A stretch of 64,000 nucleotides of DNA from Paludibacteraceae bacterium (GCA_016285885.1 JAEERP010000013.1:21907-85906), one strand, 5' to 3'. Counted from the first letter of the stretch, positions 47,401 through 56,676 are shown. The notes: generated by a model from the letters alone, not told the origin. A program made the numbers and translations.

Positions 47401-50400
47401 TGAAGGTATTCTGCTGAAGCTCGAAGGCTGTCGCATCATTTCCGCTAGGGAGGATCACCCATACCAAGGAGTCATTCTGAGGCAAGGCGAAGTTACGTCC
47501 GGTCAAGCCAGTCGCACGCGCCACATAACGTCCCGCAGCGACGGCGGAATCGTTCTCATAAGTAGTCACGATAGGGATAGTGACATTCAGTTCAGTCGAC
47601 ACCGTGGCAGAGACACCGTGTTTCAGGCCATCGTACACGAACGTGTCAGGAGTGCTCCACACAAGCGCCGCCTCGCACTTATTGATCACACCAGCACTAT
47701 AGGTCACCCTATTATAAGCCAACTGATAATTGCCCGCATCAGGGCCCTCCAATCTATAATTAATCGTGACCGTCTTGTTTCGTCCCGCAGACGCATTATT
47801 GTATTTACCAGAGGCCACAACCCTGATAGAATCGCCCTGAGCCTTGAAAGAGACAGCATTGACCTGCACCTGAGCAGAATTATCACCGTCATAAACCTTC
47901 TCAAAGACAGTGGAATCCGTGATGGTGATAACCGCAGGAGAGATGGAGAAGTTCACTTCATAGTCAGTGAACACGAAGTTACCGCCATCCTGCGACCTAA
48001 CTGCGATATGAGCCACATCGCTACCCACCTTCACATTGTTCGTGCAGAGTATCACATAATCCGTCATCGGGTTCAGCACGTCACCGCCCACCGTAATGGT
48101 AGCGGTAGGGCAATGCGGCTCACCGTCATAGACGAACTCCGTCTCATTCCAAACGATATCGGAAGGTAAGATGTCAATAGGTTTCGGCGTGACGGTCAAT
48201 GCGCCATAGATAGGATCCACCTGATAATTATCCTTATTGAAGAGGACGACGAACGTGTTGTCGCTCGTTCCGACATTGGTCTGAGAACCTGTGAATGTCA
48301 CTGTATAAGAGTCACCCGGCAATATCTGCGAAGGATCCACCACCGTCGCCGTCTCGCAGGTCAATGGCGTGCCGTCATAGACCTTCTCGCAAGAATCGGA
48401 GCGGAAGGCAACGACTCTCTTCGCGATGGAGAAGTAGGAGGTGTCCGTAGCGAAGAAATAGATGCAGCCAGGCTTCCTACTGACAATCGCCATGGCGGAA
48501 TCGCCCGCATCCACATTGTTCACATAGTTCACCGCATAATCGGAAGCGGACAGCACCGTCTCACCGACCTTCACGGTCACACCCGGTTCATGGGAGGTTT
48601 GGTCATAGGAGAACGGCACATTCTCAAGCGTGACATCCACCGCCACAAGCACTGGAAGGATAGACCACTCGAACGATGATTCGGACGGAAGCGCATAGTT
48701 GCTATTGTCCAAAGACAAAGCCTGAGCCTCATAATAGCCAATCTCCGTGGCCTGGTTACCCTTGTACGTCAGCACATTCACCACATCCGAGCCGATCGCA
48801 TTCGTGACAGTAGCCTCCACCCGTTTCAATGTACCATCATAGGCTAATTGAGACTCGCTAGGCCATGAAAGGGTAACCTGCAAAGGTGCGATCACACCAT
48901 TCGGATAGGTCTCTTGGGCCACACTCAAACGGTAGTTATCCTTGTCCGCACCCGTCAACGTGTAAGTAATCTCCACATCCTTGTCTGTCCCCGCATTAGC
49001 GTCACTGAACGAAGCGGAGACCTCCACGCTCACATCGTCACCCGATGCGACACCAGAGATGCCCTCCAGCGTGACAGTGGCATCCGTTGTCCCATCATAG
49101 GTTTTCGAAGCGACCTGCTTGCCCGTGATGGAGACGACGCCCGGCCCGATAGAGAAATAGCCATCGAAGCCCACAAAATCAAAGTTTCCGTCAGCCGTTT
49201 TGCTTACGCTTGCGACCGCACTCTTCTCACCCACCTCCACATTATTGGTGCATGAGATCGTATAATCACGGGAAGGATCCATCACCAGCCCGTCCACCGT
49301 AATGGTAGCGGTAGGGCAATGCGCCTCGCCATCATATGCGAAAGAGGTGTCGCTCCATACGATATTCTCACTTGAGAGGACGACAGGCCTTGGGGTCACC
49401 GACAAGGAACCATAGACAGTCACCACATTGTAATTGCGTTCATCGATGTCCACGATGAATGAATTGTCCATAACCCCCACATCCGTAAGGGAAGCTGTGA
49501 ATTCAGGGGTAAATGTCTCACCGCTCGCCATTCCATCGCCAGAGACAGCCTGGATGGTATGGCAGGTAAGCTCATTGCCATCATACACCTGTTCACAAGA
49601 GGAAGAAGCGATGATGACAGAACGTTTTCTAATAGAGAAGAAAGCCGTATCCGCCCTAAAGGAAACGCTACCGCCCTCCTTTTCGGAAACGATCACCATA
49701 GCGGAGTCGCCCGCGTTGATATTATTTTCATAGCGAACCGTGTAAAACTCCTCGCTCGCCACATAATCGTCTATCTTCAGCGAAACGGTCGGTCGCTTTT
49801 CGCTAGCATCATACAAGAAGGAGCTTCCCGACAAAACGATGTCATAATCGCCCGTCCACACGAATGGTTCAATGGTCAGCCGGCCATAATCCAGCGTCAC
49901 ATCGTAGTTGGAGAGCGTCACACCTGGAGCCGGCACATAGCTAAACGTGTTATCCACGCTACCCGCCTCCGTAATAGTGGCAAAGTTGGAGTAGAGGAAC
50001 TCATCCACACCCACGAAGCTACCTGAGGAAACCGTAACCGTAGGTTTCGCCAAAGGCGTCCCGTCGTACACCTTCGAGCCACTAGGCGTGGAGAGGGTGA
50101 TCGGGCGAGGGGCCACAATGAGCGAGCCATACCGCACAGTGATATCATAATTCGCAAGGGAAGTGCCACTCGCCGCCGCATAAGAGAAGGTGTTATCAAT
50201 CGTATCGGCACCCGTCAGGCTCGCGAAATTGCTATACACAAAGGATTCCGAGCCCAAGAATGAGCCTTCGGAGACAGAAACGGTCGGCTTAGAGAAAGCG
50301 ACACCATCATAGACCTTATCTCCGGAAGCAGAGGTCAATGTGATCGGACGAGGCAATACATTGAAGTGCAGATCCTGCACGATTTCCGCGCTATACCCCT

Positions 50401-53400
50401 CCTCTGAAGGCGAGAACATCAGACTCACCGTATGTTCGCCGGCAGGAAGGATCTGATCCCACTCGATCGCACCCGCCACGCTATCCATCACACTCCATGA
50501 GCCCGAACAGTCCGCACTATAAACAAGCGCATCAGACAACGGATCACCATATGTGATGTTTTCCGTGACGACACTCACGTTGCTCGGACTCACATCATTC
50601 CTTGAAACCGACACGTTGACAGTGACCTGCACAGTAGCCGTCACACCCTGCTCATCCCTTACGACCAAAGAGAGCTGATAAGGAGTGACCGTGACCACTC
50701 TAGTATTCCTTGCAGTTGCCTTGAAATACAAATTATTATCTCTAATCTCAAAAGCGGATGGAGTGTTTGACCATTGGTCTACGAGCGTCACGCTACCGCC
50801 ATCAGGATCAGTATACACCAAAGGAACCAGATAATCCTGCGCTGTTTGGTACTTCGCGTAGATTGTGACCGAGGCTGGTGTCACGGTAGGGGCCTGATTG
50901 GACCTTATCGTCACAGAGATTGTCGTCACAACCGGAGCCCTCACCCCGTCATCGACCGTCAGTTCGAAGGTGGAGACCTCATCCGCGGAGACGGCAGGGC
51001 CCACATAGAAGATGCTATCCCCACTCACTTCGTAGGAGGTGGCATCTCCGCCCGTCACAGAGATCGTAAGCGGATCCCCATCCTCATCACTGATAACGAT
51101 AGGCAACCATGTGCGGCTGCCACTTCTGTTAATGGAGACCTCAGTCGGGGTAACCGTCGGCAAGTGATTAGGCAAGACCTGTATGTTAATACGGGAAGTA
51201 TCCATGCCTGGGATCAAGTCCGTCCCGGAGTAGACCGTATTGCCCGTGAAACCATCCGACACCCCATAATAAATATCAGGGATAGCGCCATCATACGATG
51301 CGTCCGCCGTGAACGTATACGAACCATCCGCACTCATAGTAAAGGAACCACAATTGCGGCCTTCCTTTTGTATGTCGGCAGGCACATCCAAGGTACCCAT
51401 GGAACCATTCACCATAAAGCCAAGCACACTGAGCTGGTCACCGTCCACATCCTTGTCATTGTTCAGCACATTACCCGACACGCTCCTACCCGCAGGCACA
51501 ATCGTGTCGTAAGCCGCAGATACAGGAGCCGAATTGAGCAAGAAAAGCGCCCGGTCCGCCATCATGACGTTATTGTTTTCAATGCCTTCATATTCATTCA
51601 GAGGGTTCAATGGCATACCATCCGAGGCGAGGTTCTTCGCATCCACCTCGAAATAATCACCTGGCCGCATAATGAAACCGATCGGACGGATCTCATTGTG
51701 CGCCCAAGCGGAGGTAGCATAACCAGAGACCTTCAGCGTAGCCCTCTTGCCACTCTTCAGGGAGATGAAACCCAATCCATACTCCGTGCTGGAAGGCTGG
51801 CGCGCCACCCGGCAAGTAGGATCATCCGAATCCAATAATTCAACAGACGTAGTGACGAAGCCTCCCCGAGGGAACCACACACCCACCGACGCGCTATCCG
51901 CATCACTGTCCACGATCACAGAATCCCCCTGATACAAGATCTTGCCTCTATTCAGGTTCTCCACCTCCAACGTATAGGAGATAAGCTCACCCACATGAGC
52001 CAGAGAGGTGTCGATAGAGACAGATGTGATCCCCAGATCGATGAAACGTGAGTAAGCGGATATATTCTGCACATTACGGTCCGCACCCTGGGCGAAAGTC
52101 CACGTGTCTATGATACGGTTGTTGCCCCTGCCCGAGCCGTTGTTGTTCCAACGGTGGCCCGGCGAATTTGTACCAGACGTCTTCTCCAGGACATCCTCTC
52201 CACTCGCCAACGTGCCGAGATTGCTCAAAGAGGAATCATCCCAATAGATGGTGTCACGTTCGACCGCGCTCCACTCCGCATTGAGTTGGTTCAGGATCAA
52301 GCCCTTCTTGTTGTTCTCCAAATCGAAGAATGGGAAGTGTATTTCCGCAGACTTCAGTTTGCCGGAAAGCGTTATGTTCACGACAGGGACACTCTTCCCC
52401 GCGCCATCCAAACCATCCCAATCGATCACATTCTCACCCTTCTCGCAATAGCCGGACAGGACCCTGTTCGTATAGCCAGCGCCGAAATCCATATCGATGA
52501 GGAAATCACCGGAGGCATTCGCCTCGAAGAAGATATCCACGCCTTCCGGACCAAGCACACCCTTCAAGTGACTCTCCTTCCCCACCAACGTAAGGTTAGA
52601 GATCAGTGGCGCACCCTCCGAATTGAGGTTCGTCAGCAACCATGTGCTGTCCACCCTCTTGCCATACACGGCCCGCGCGACAGCAGGCATATCCGGGGAA
52701 GGCTTGCAGAAAAAGATCTTGTGCGTTATATCGTCCACCGCCTTCTCCTCACCATCCACGATCCTCGTCAAGGTCGTGTCCGGACGACGTGGATCATAGG
52801 TAGGGACCCTATTATTGACGAAACGATTACCCGAAGCGAGATCGATATCCGTGCTCTTGTAAGAGGCGAATCCTCCATAGCAAGGGATCGCCCTGGAGGA
52901 GGAATAAACCGTATTATTCTGAATCCAACCCAACGGATCCGTCTGCACGCCCTTATTGTTCGCGAAGAAAGTGGAGAAGTGGCCATTTTGTCCATTCGTT
53001 TTCACCTCGTACAGATAACCCGTATTGGTCAAGACATATAAAGAAGTGTACCACTCGCAGGAATAGGAATTCCCCTGGTAGGTGGAAGGCATCATCATGT
53101 TGAGCACGTTCGCGTAGACACGTCCCCTGATGAAGGCATTGTCCTCCACATTAGAGACGGAAACGTCAAACGCATTGATATATGGATGAGTAACATCCTC
53201 GATCCAATCATCCACCTTATGGCGGGTCACCGTCTCACTCCCGAAGTTCATGTTGGTGGATCCCCCCACGAAATCAATTTCCCATACACCCTCTTGGTTG
53301 TCACCAACCGTGATTTTATAGGCATCGTACCCATTGGTGGAGCCATTGATGTTCGGTCCGGCCAACTCCTGGGCACGGTCGGCGATCAATCCGCCCCTAC

Positions 53401-53824
53401 GAGTACTTGAGATGCTACCACTCGTCCCGTCGGGCGCGCGCCAATCGATACGCCCATAGCTCTCCTGCGTCGCGGAATTCTTAGCAGTCATGGCACTGGA
53501 GGCAACATATATATGCTCACCCGCCTTTGCATACACCTTCAGCGTACCATAGGTGGGGAATGGCGAGGCCAGATTAGGATCCGACGAAGCGGTGGGTACA
53601 CCACTCATCAAACAAGCCCGGTAACTTCCCGCGGAGTTTACCGTAACACCGGACGAGGCATACCTGGAGAAATAATCCGCCGGGTACATGTCCCTTGAGC
53701 CATCCGATCTAACCGACTGAATATTAATCAACAAAAAGAACAAAACGGCCGTCAGACAAATGCCTTTCATCTGAAGTAAACGTTTCACCATAATCTTATC
53801 TATTTTGCACATACCTTGTTTCAT
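41489..53824 (-). CDS. Giant multi-repeat surface protein with T9SS sorting domain
   Basis: 4,111 aa in one unbroken frame. In order: signal peptide (to ~41, LFFLLINIQSVRS); a unique N-terminal region to ~600; a DUF11-like segment (~600-720); cadherin-like/tandem Ig segments (~765-1,110); a long block of MBG/YDG-type repeats (~1,156-2,641) with KVYDG or KTYDGT motifs; about eight double InlB/Listeria-Bacteroides-like repeats of ~135 residues (~2,711-3,865) with GYDFMGWSP-like motifs; and a C-terminal T9SS type A domain (~4,036-4,111, SVYPNPTPDNATVELS). The architecture fits a huge cell-surface adhesin. Met12 is an alternative start. It heads an operon with an OmpA-like and a small membrane protein. 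Confidence 0.88.
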   Translation of the reverse strand: MKQGMCKIDKIMVKRLLQMKGICLTAVLFFLLINIQSVRSDGSRDMYPADYFSRYASSGVTVNSAGSYRACLMSGVPTASSDPNLASPFPTYGTLKVYAKAGEHIYVASSAMTAKNSATQESYGRIDWRAPDGTSGSISSTRRGGLIADRAQELAGPNINGSTNGYDAYKITVGDNQEGVWEIDFVGGSTNMNFGSETVTRHKVDDWIEDVTHPYINAFDVSVSNVEDNAFIRGRVYANVLNMMMPSTYQGNSYSCEWYTSLYVLTNTGYLYEVKTNGQNGHFSTFFANNKGVQTDPLGWIQNNTVYSSSRAIPCYGGFASYKSTDIDLASGNRFVNNRVPTYDPRRPDTTLTRIVDGEEKAVDDITHKIFFCKPSPDMPAVARAVYGKRVDSTWLLTNLNSEGAPLISNLTLVGKESHLKGVLGPEGVDIFFEANASGDFLIDMDFGAGYTNRVLSGYCEKGENVIDWDGLDGAGKSVPVVNITLSGKLKSAEIHFPFFDLENNKKGLILNQLNAEWSAVERDTIYWDDSSLSNLGTLASGEDVLEKTSGTNSPGHRWNNNGSGRGNNRIIDTWTFAQGADRNVQNISAYSRFIDLGITSVSIDTSLAHVGELISYTLEVENLNRGKILYQGDSVIVDSDADSASVGVWFPRGGFVTTSVELLDSDDPTCRVARQPSSTEYGLGFISLKSGKRATLKVSGYATSAWAHNEIRPIGFIMRPGDYFEVDAKNLASDGMPLNPLNEYEGIENNNVMMADRALFLLNSAPVSAAYDTIVPAGRSVSGNVLNNDKDVDGDQLSVLGFMVNGSMGTLDVPADIQKEGRNCGSFTMSADGSYTFTADASYDGAIPDIYYGVSDGFTGNTVYSGTDLIPGMDTSRINIQVLPNHLPTVTPTEVSINRSGSRTWLPIVISDEDGDPLTISVTGGDATSYEVSGDSIFYVGPAVSADEVSTFELTVDDGVRAPVVTTISVTIRSNQAPTVTPASVTIYAKYQTAQDYLVPLVYTDPDGGSVTLVDQWSNTPSAFEIRDNNLYFKATARNTRVVTVTPYQLSLVVRDEQGVTATVQVTVNVSVSRNDVSPSNVSVVTENITYGDPLSDALVYSADCSGSWSVMDSVAGAIEWDQILPAGEHTVSLMFSPSEEGYSAEIVQDLHFNVLPRPITLTSASGDKVYDGVAFSKPTVSVSEGSFLGSESFVYSNFASLTGADTIDNTFSYAAASGTSLANYDITVRYGSLIVAPRPITLSTPSGSKVYDGTPLAKPTVTVSSGSFVGVDEFLYSNFATITEAGSVDNTFSYVPAPGVTLSNYDVTLDYGRLTIEPFVWTGDYDIVLSGSSFLYDASEKRPTVSLKIDDYVASEEFYTVRYENNINAGDSAMVIVSEKEGGSVSFRADTAFFSIRKRSVIIASSSCEQVYDGNELTCHTIQAVSGDGMASGETFTPEFTASLTDVGVMDNSFIVDIDERNYNVVTVYGSLSVTPRPVVLSSENIVWSDTSFAYDGEAHCPTATITVDGLVMDPSRDYTISCTNNVEVGEKSAVASVSKTADGNFDFVGFDGYFSIGPGVVSITGKQVASKTYDGTTDATVTLEGISGVASGDDVSVEVSASFSDANAGTDKDVEITYTLTGADKDNYRLSVAQETYPNGVIAPLQVTLSWPSESQLAYDGTLKRVEATVTNAIGSDVVNVLTYKGNQATEIGYYEAQALSLDNSNYALPSESSFEWSILPVLVAVDVTLENVPFSYDQTSHEPGVTVKVGETVLSASDYAVNYVNNVDAGDSAMAIVSRKPGCIYFFATDTSYFSIAKRVVAFRSDSCEKVYDGTPLTCETATVVDPSQILPGDSYTVTFTGSQTNVGTSDNTFVVLFNKDNYQVDPIYGALTVTPKPIDILPSDIVWNETEFVYDGEPHCPTATITVGGDVLNPMTDYVILCTNNVKVGSDVAHIAVRSQDGGNFVFTDYEVNFSISPAVITITDSTVFEKVYDGDNSAQVQVNAVSFKAQGDSIRVVASGKYNNASAGRNKTVTINYRLEGPDAGNYQLAYNRVTYSAGVINKCEAALVWSTPDTFVYDGLKHGVSATVSTELNVTIPIVTTYENDSAVAAGRYVARATGLTGRNFALPQNDSLVWVILPSGNDATAFELQQNTFTYDATSHPATFVVDSALQFVQGTDYVISYKLEGGEEASWTGFPPINSGVYDVKVTIYNPNYENTDLTGWKMTIEKASLSVTPSVVQSKVYDRSLDATVSVESLSGVIGGEDVSVSAVAQYDTSSTDASSIRVVYRLMGEDMMNYSLSDSVYVTDGKILPSPLYVEGTTIMDKSYDGTLNAVATVGALRGVIAPDSVSVSVSSSAFSSDTIGNGTDVYVTYQLSGPDAGNYVVKSDTVPGNILEPAVSFSWNVKDTVYGSAIVGVNPMVEVTQSLDGKITYFVDGVAVDSGYVIPVGTHSLLAQFAASGSDYVVPSGGNVISVSKKYIVLDAYDINPAKPYDGSDSVVSLKTDSLLVGVVGSDDVRLSSLTAKYNSAQVGANKVITVSFSLTGRDTANYAIESESLPGVIRLREVKLAAGDSSKVYDGTPLVFDSVAIIGDGFIEGDLLSVHATGSITEPGHVLNQVVFEFANDSVEDNYDIIIARGFLVVTKIPQEIPAVTPVDESILGLNDGHLLGLTNQMEMHDANSSTFEAVTRLDSLYAPGTYYIRFPESQYYEASDTLEVVILPGRAEFMVDASSSDTTRGTVTGAGTYLYQTNVSVEATALTGYHFVAWNDSITENPFSFVLTGDTSFVASFEPNQYWLYAMDRGVTLDSLSVLFGDTVAASMLSVTAQREGYDFMGWSPAFPLVMGAGDQVVEAQWKRKMFEVDVDTLTVGGRVAINFENPVAYGDTVVMDAHAMVGYHFSSWNDGNTEPLRSVVVTSDTSFSPIFMRNQYMVYAISDDVAVDTISVAYGDTVYESMLDVTLSKTGYAFAGWSPAFPLVMGASDQTVTAQWTRLTYVVSVDSLLDGGRTTTNFENPVAHGDTITLAAVPFDGHHFLSWSDGDLSNPRTVIVTSDSSFTPLFDVNRHLLYVMNNDTIVDSISIAYGDTITESMLNYALENVGYNFMGWSPTLPVLAGDSNMSVVAQWSQKMFIVTVDTLSPEGDITMSVENPIPYGTSVSLRAVAKNGYHFVAWTDGVMLNPRIYTVYKDSSFAALYAPNEYTLYVMSDADTLRSSIVLFQDTVTESTVGLAPEKVGYDFVGWSPELPIVVGLSDVTVTAQFVKKTFTVTVDTLLANGRVITDFENPVAYGDTVTLIAEPSEGYHFGSWNDGLSTNPRQIVVTMDTSFSPVFVANQYWLTVLNGADTLQSSLITYGDTVNESDVTVVPERVGYDFTGWQPSLPLVMGTAGVTVEAQWTKKMFELTLDTLFERGKIITDFENPVAYGDTITLTAVPYEGYHFVAWEDGLEDNIHRIVVTSDTSLTPLFDVNRYDLIVMNEDTIVTTLPIYYGDTIQDSYVTLSLEKVGHDFAGWLPTLPVVAGAGDVTIVAQWTKKKIELNLDTLFEKGKIITDFENPVTYGDTITLMVQPSEGYHFLSWADGDTTNPRMVEIISDTTLLPVFMPNTYGLVVLANGDTLLSIPVTFGDSITDSLINVIPEKVGHDFVGWSPSLPIKVGVGDLTLEAQWVKKTYQITVHAGENGKVDTPFVNPVAFEDTIQFSAIPDEGFRFASWSDGDRSNPRQVVVTGDSSFSASFVPNVYYVKVVSDNQVLSVLPLHFRDSILRQSLDSLNPSKVGHDFVDWDVKFPLTMGSHDTTITAIYTPKIFTVVTKINGNVGKVSGVGDYPYGTTVNLQAIPNAGFHFVKWGNGDTTRAISFVLVSDTIVSTLFAKDVDEMMVDTLIIPAFGYCPNTEDVIRYSLLNSEAPSEYRILFSEEAHEAGFVDVDFTKISVDNEVKIVIPDCPAGTYRASIQFKNAIHSVTPFFDVDLRVNLSSDYITDIWQDVVSVVNTENLFTEYQWFHNDVKVGGATAPYYCEKKGLSGNYYLEAVTTDGRQLRTCKKWFDYATNTTLSVYPNPTPDNATVELSVDNGAVHSLTVTNATGVVVISTTFVGRKTQISFREFAPGTYIVEVDGLTEKEIRK
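42232..45694 (-). repeat. Block of InlB-like double repeats in the giant gene
   Basis: About eight units of ~405 bp. Two neighbouring units align at the NPV(T/A)YGDTI motif exactly 405 bp apart (near 43196 and 43601). Each unit pairs a GYHF-W-DG half with a GY-F-GWSP half. The later units are more alike than the earlier ones, which suggests recent expansion. Confidence 0.75.
45904..50359 (-). repeat. Block of MBG/YDG-type repeats in the giant gene
   Basis: Repeating segments around KVYDG or KTYDGT, alternating with PRPI(T/V)LSS-type strand segments. I estimate more than a dozen units of about 75-110 codons. Adjacent units differ in sequence, unlike the InlB-like block. Confidence 0.65.
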
Positions 53825-53888
53825 TTTCTCTCTATAACCCCCTATTTTTCATCACTTTTCCCTGGAAAAATCGGGGGCAAATAATTTG

Positions 53889-53896
53889 CAAATGTA
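53889..53896 (-). promoter_or_regulatory. -7 box of the giant-adhesin operon
   Basis: Minus strand TACATTTG fits TAnnTTTG, 65 nt before the start at 53824. A TTTG lies 24 nt upstream (53921-53924), a longer gap than usual. The remainder of 53897-54227 is AT-rich with no gene seen. Confidence 0.5.
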
Positions 53897-54227
53897 AAGA
53901 TAACAATTCATTTGAAATTTCAAACAGATATTTTAATATATTTTTACATTTATGTATATTATTTGCCCCACATTCCACAAAATCATTCCCCAAAGTGACC
54001 CCATTTATATTTGGAATTCCAATTTTCCATGTGCTACTTCCCTTGGAATCCAAGCCACCTCACATCCTGTAGTAAAGATCGTGTGATATATCTCCCGCCA
54101 ATTCTACTTATAGAGTTTCACTTACAAATTTTTAACTTTTAACTCTTAATTTTTAATTCTTAATTAATTCTGCGCACTTTCCCCAAAAAAATACCGACAA
54201 GTATCATTCTTTTCTCAAAATAAATTT

Positions 54228-54235
54228 TAACTTTG
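54228..54235 (+). promoter_or_regulatory. -7 box of the pyrophosphatase gene
   Basis: TAACTTTG fits TAnnTTTG. The ATG is 172 nt further, so the leader is long (about 165 nt); it holds only a tiny ORF and purine-rich repeats (GAAGTTGAAGTTGAAG). Confidence 0.45.
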
Positions 54236-54407
54236 CTATGCAGTGTTAGTGAATTTATGTTAAAAAACAGAAAAATGATTACCCACGACGAATTACCGGC
54301 GACATAAGACGTGAGAGTGTTGCGAGTGATGAAGAGTGATGGTGAGGTTGAATAGAGAAGTTGAAGTTGAAGAGTAGAGAAATATTGATTAATAATTTAT
54401 ATCGCTT

Positions 54408-56597
54408 ATGGGAAATTTAATTTATGTAGTTCTTGCGGCTTCGTTGGTAGCCCTGGGCTTCGCATTTATCTTCTATAGACAAATGCTGAAGGAGTCCGAA
54501 GGAACCGACTTGATGCAAAAGATCGCGGCGCATGTCCGCAAAGGTGCCATGGCGTACCTCAAACAGCAGTACAAAGTGGTGATTATCGTGTTCATCGTGC
54601 TTGCGGTCATCTTCACCGTGATGGCATGCTTCGGTTTACAGAACAGTTGGGTGCCGTTCGCATTCCTCACCGGAGGTTTCTTCTCTGGCTTGGCTGGCTT
54701 CTTCGGCATGAAGACCGCCACGTACGCTTCGGCTCGTACGGCTAACGCCGCCCGCCAAACATTGAACAATGGTTTGCAGGTTGCCTTCCGTTCGGGTGCG
54801 GTGATGGGTCTGACGGTTGTCGGCCTCGCATTGCTCGACGTTTCGGTGTGGTTCCTCATCCTCGACCACTTCATCCCGGCGGAGAATCACTTGATCATCA
54901 TCACGACCACCATGCTGACCTTCGGTATGGGTGCTTCCACGCAGGCGTTGTTCGCACGTGTGGGCGGTGGTATCTACACCAAAGCCGCTGACGTGGGCGC
55001 CGACTTGGTGGGTAAGACTGAATACAATATCCCTGAGGATGACCCTCGTAACCCTGCCACAATCGCCGACAACGTGGGTGATAACGTGGGTGACGTGGCT
55101 GGTATGGGTGCCGACCTCTATGAATCATACGCAGGCTCCATCCTGGCGACAATGGCCTTGGGTGCTTCCGCATTCGCCAGCTCAGCCGTCGAAGGCATGC
55201 AGTTGAAGGCGGTGCTCGCCCCTTCATTGATCGCCGCAGTCGGTGTGGCATTGTCCATCATGGGTATCTTCTTGGTGAAGACCAAGGAGGACGCGGGCAT
55301 GAAACAATTGTTGGCCGCATTGAGCCGTGGAACCAACACAGCCGCCGTGCTGATCGCTGTTGCCGCATTCTGCATCTTCGCATGGTTGTTCGGCACAGAA
55401 ACGAGCCAGTGGTGGCAAATGTCCCTGTCGGTTGTGGTGGGTCTGTTCGCCGGTGTGATCATCGGTAAGGCAACTGAATATTACACCTCACAGAGCTACC
55501 GTCCTACGCAGAAGGTTTCAGAGAGTTCACAGACGGGTCCTGCCACGGTGATCATCTCCGGTCTCGGCCTCGGTATGCTTTCAACGGCTATCCCTGTCGT
55601 AACGGTGGGTGTGGCCATCATCCTTTCCTACTTGTGCGCGAACGGATTCAACGTGGCATTCACGCCTGAGAATCTGAGCTTAGGCTTGTATGGTATCGGT
55701 ATCGCCGCTGTGGGTATGCTCTCCACATTGGGTATCACATTGGCCACCGACGCTTACGGTCCAATCGCCGACAACGCGGGTGGTAACGCTGAGATGAGTA
55801 GCCTCGAACCAGAGGTCCGCAAACGTACCGACGCCCTCGACGCTCTCGGAAACACGACAGCAGCTACGGGTAAGGGCTTCGCCATTGGTTCCGCCGCACT
55901 GACGGCCTTGGCGCTGTTGGCTTCCTACGTGGAAGAGATCAAGATGGCGCTGATCCGTACCGGCGAGGCATTGCCGAACGGTATCGACGCTGCTCAAGCT
56001 TCATTGGTTGACTTCATGAACGCCTATAACGTGAACCTGATGAACCCTATCGTGTTGGTGGGTGTCTTCATCGGCGCCATGATGGCTTTCGTCTTCTGCG
56101 GATTGACGATGAACGCTGTGGGACGTGCTGCTCAGAAGATGGTTGAGGAGGTTCGCCGCCAGTTCAGCGAGATCTCAGGCATCCTCGAAGGCAAGGCAGA
56201 TCCGGACTACGCGCGTTGCGTGGCTATCTCCACGAAGGGTGCGCAGCGTGAGATGATGTTGCCAGCCCTGATGGCGATCATCGTTCCAATCGTAACGGGT
56301 GTAATCCTTGGCGTGGCCGGTGTCCTCGGTCTGCTCATCGGAGGATTGAGTAGCGGTTTCGTGCTCGCCGTCTTCATGGCGAACGCCGGTGGCGCATGGG
56401 ACAATGCGAAGAAATATGTGGAGGAGGGCAATTTCGGAGGAAAAGGCTCTGACTGCCACAAGGCTACCGTCGTGGGCGACACGGTCGGCGACCCATTCAA
56501 GGATACGTCCGGTCCATCCCTGAACATCCTCATCAAGCTGATGAGCATGGTGTCCATCGTGATGGCTGGTCTTACCGTGGCTATCCACATCCTTTAA
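54408..56597 (+). CDS. hppA: Membrane-bound ion-translocating pyrophosphatase (K+-dependent type)
   Basis: 729 aa with about sixteen membrane segments. The pyrophosphate site contains GADLVGKTEYNIPEDDPRNP and ADNVGDNVGDVAGMGADLYE; a second Asp-rich site is near the C-terminus (GDTVGDPFKDTSGP). The family hydrolyses PPi to pump Na+ or H+. Ala485 in GNTTAATGKG marks the K+-dependent class; the K+-independent class has Lys at this place. Pumps of the related Bacteroides type have been reported to move both Na+ and H+, so that may apply here, but the ion cannot be read with certainty. Confidence 0.95.
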   Translation: MGNLIYVVLAASLVALGFAFIFYRQMLKESEGTDLMQKIAAHVRKGAMAYLKQQYKVVIIVFIVLAVIFTVMACFGLQNSWVPFAFLTGGFFSGLAGFFGMKTATYASARTANAARQTLNNGLQVAFRSGAVMGLTVVGLALLDVSVWFLILDHFIPAENHLIIITTTMLTFGMGASTQALFARVGGGIYTKAADVGADLVGKTEYNIPEDDPRNPATIADNVGDNVGDVAGMGADLYESYAGSILATMALGASAFASSAVEGMQLKAVLAPSLIAAVGVALSIMGIFLVKTKEDAGMKQLLAALSRGTNTAAVLIAVAAFCIFAWLFGTETSQWWQMSLSVVVGLFAGVIIGKATEYYTSQSYRPTQKVSESSQTGPATVIISGLGLGMLSTAIPVVTVGVAIILSYLCANGFNVAFTPENLSLGLYGIGIAAVGMLSTLGITLATDAYGPIADNAGGNAEMSSLEPEVRKRTDALDALGNTTAATGKGFAIGSAALTALALLASYVEEIKMALIRTGEALPNGIDAAQASLVDFMNAYNVNLMNPIVLVGVFIGAMMAFVFCGLTMNAVGRAAQKMVEEVRRQFSEISGILEGKADPDYARCVAISTKGAQREMMLPALMAIIVPIVTGVILGVAGVLGLLIGGLSSGFVLAVFMANAGGAWDNAKKYVEEGNFGGKGSDCHKATVVGDTVGDPFKDTSGPSLNILIKLMSMVSIVMAGLTVAIHIL

Positions 56598-56622
56598 CGG
56601 GTGCATAAAAACAAATGATTTT

Positions 56623-56655
56623 CTTGTGACAAAATCGTTTTTTTCACTACCTTTG
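56623..56655 (+). promoter_or_regulatory. Promoter of the pyrBI leader
   Basis: CTTG ending at 56626, a 21-nt spacer and TACCTTTG at 56648-56655. The transcript would start near 56662, about 105 nt before pyrB. Confidence 0.65.
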
Positions 56656-56676
56656 CGATGTTAGATGCATGACAAT

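Noticed and set aside
53825..54407. Possible small genes in the ~580-nt gap
   Set aside because: Only very short open frames without ribosome sites; the region is AT-rich with promoter boxes for both flanking genes.
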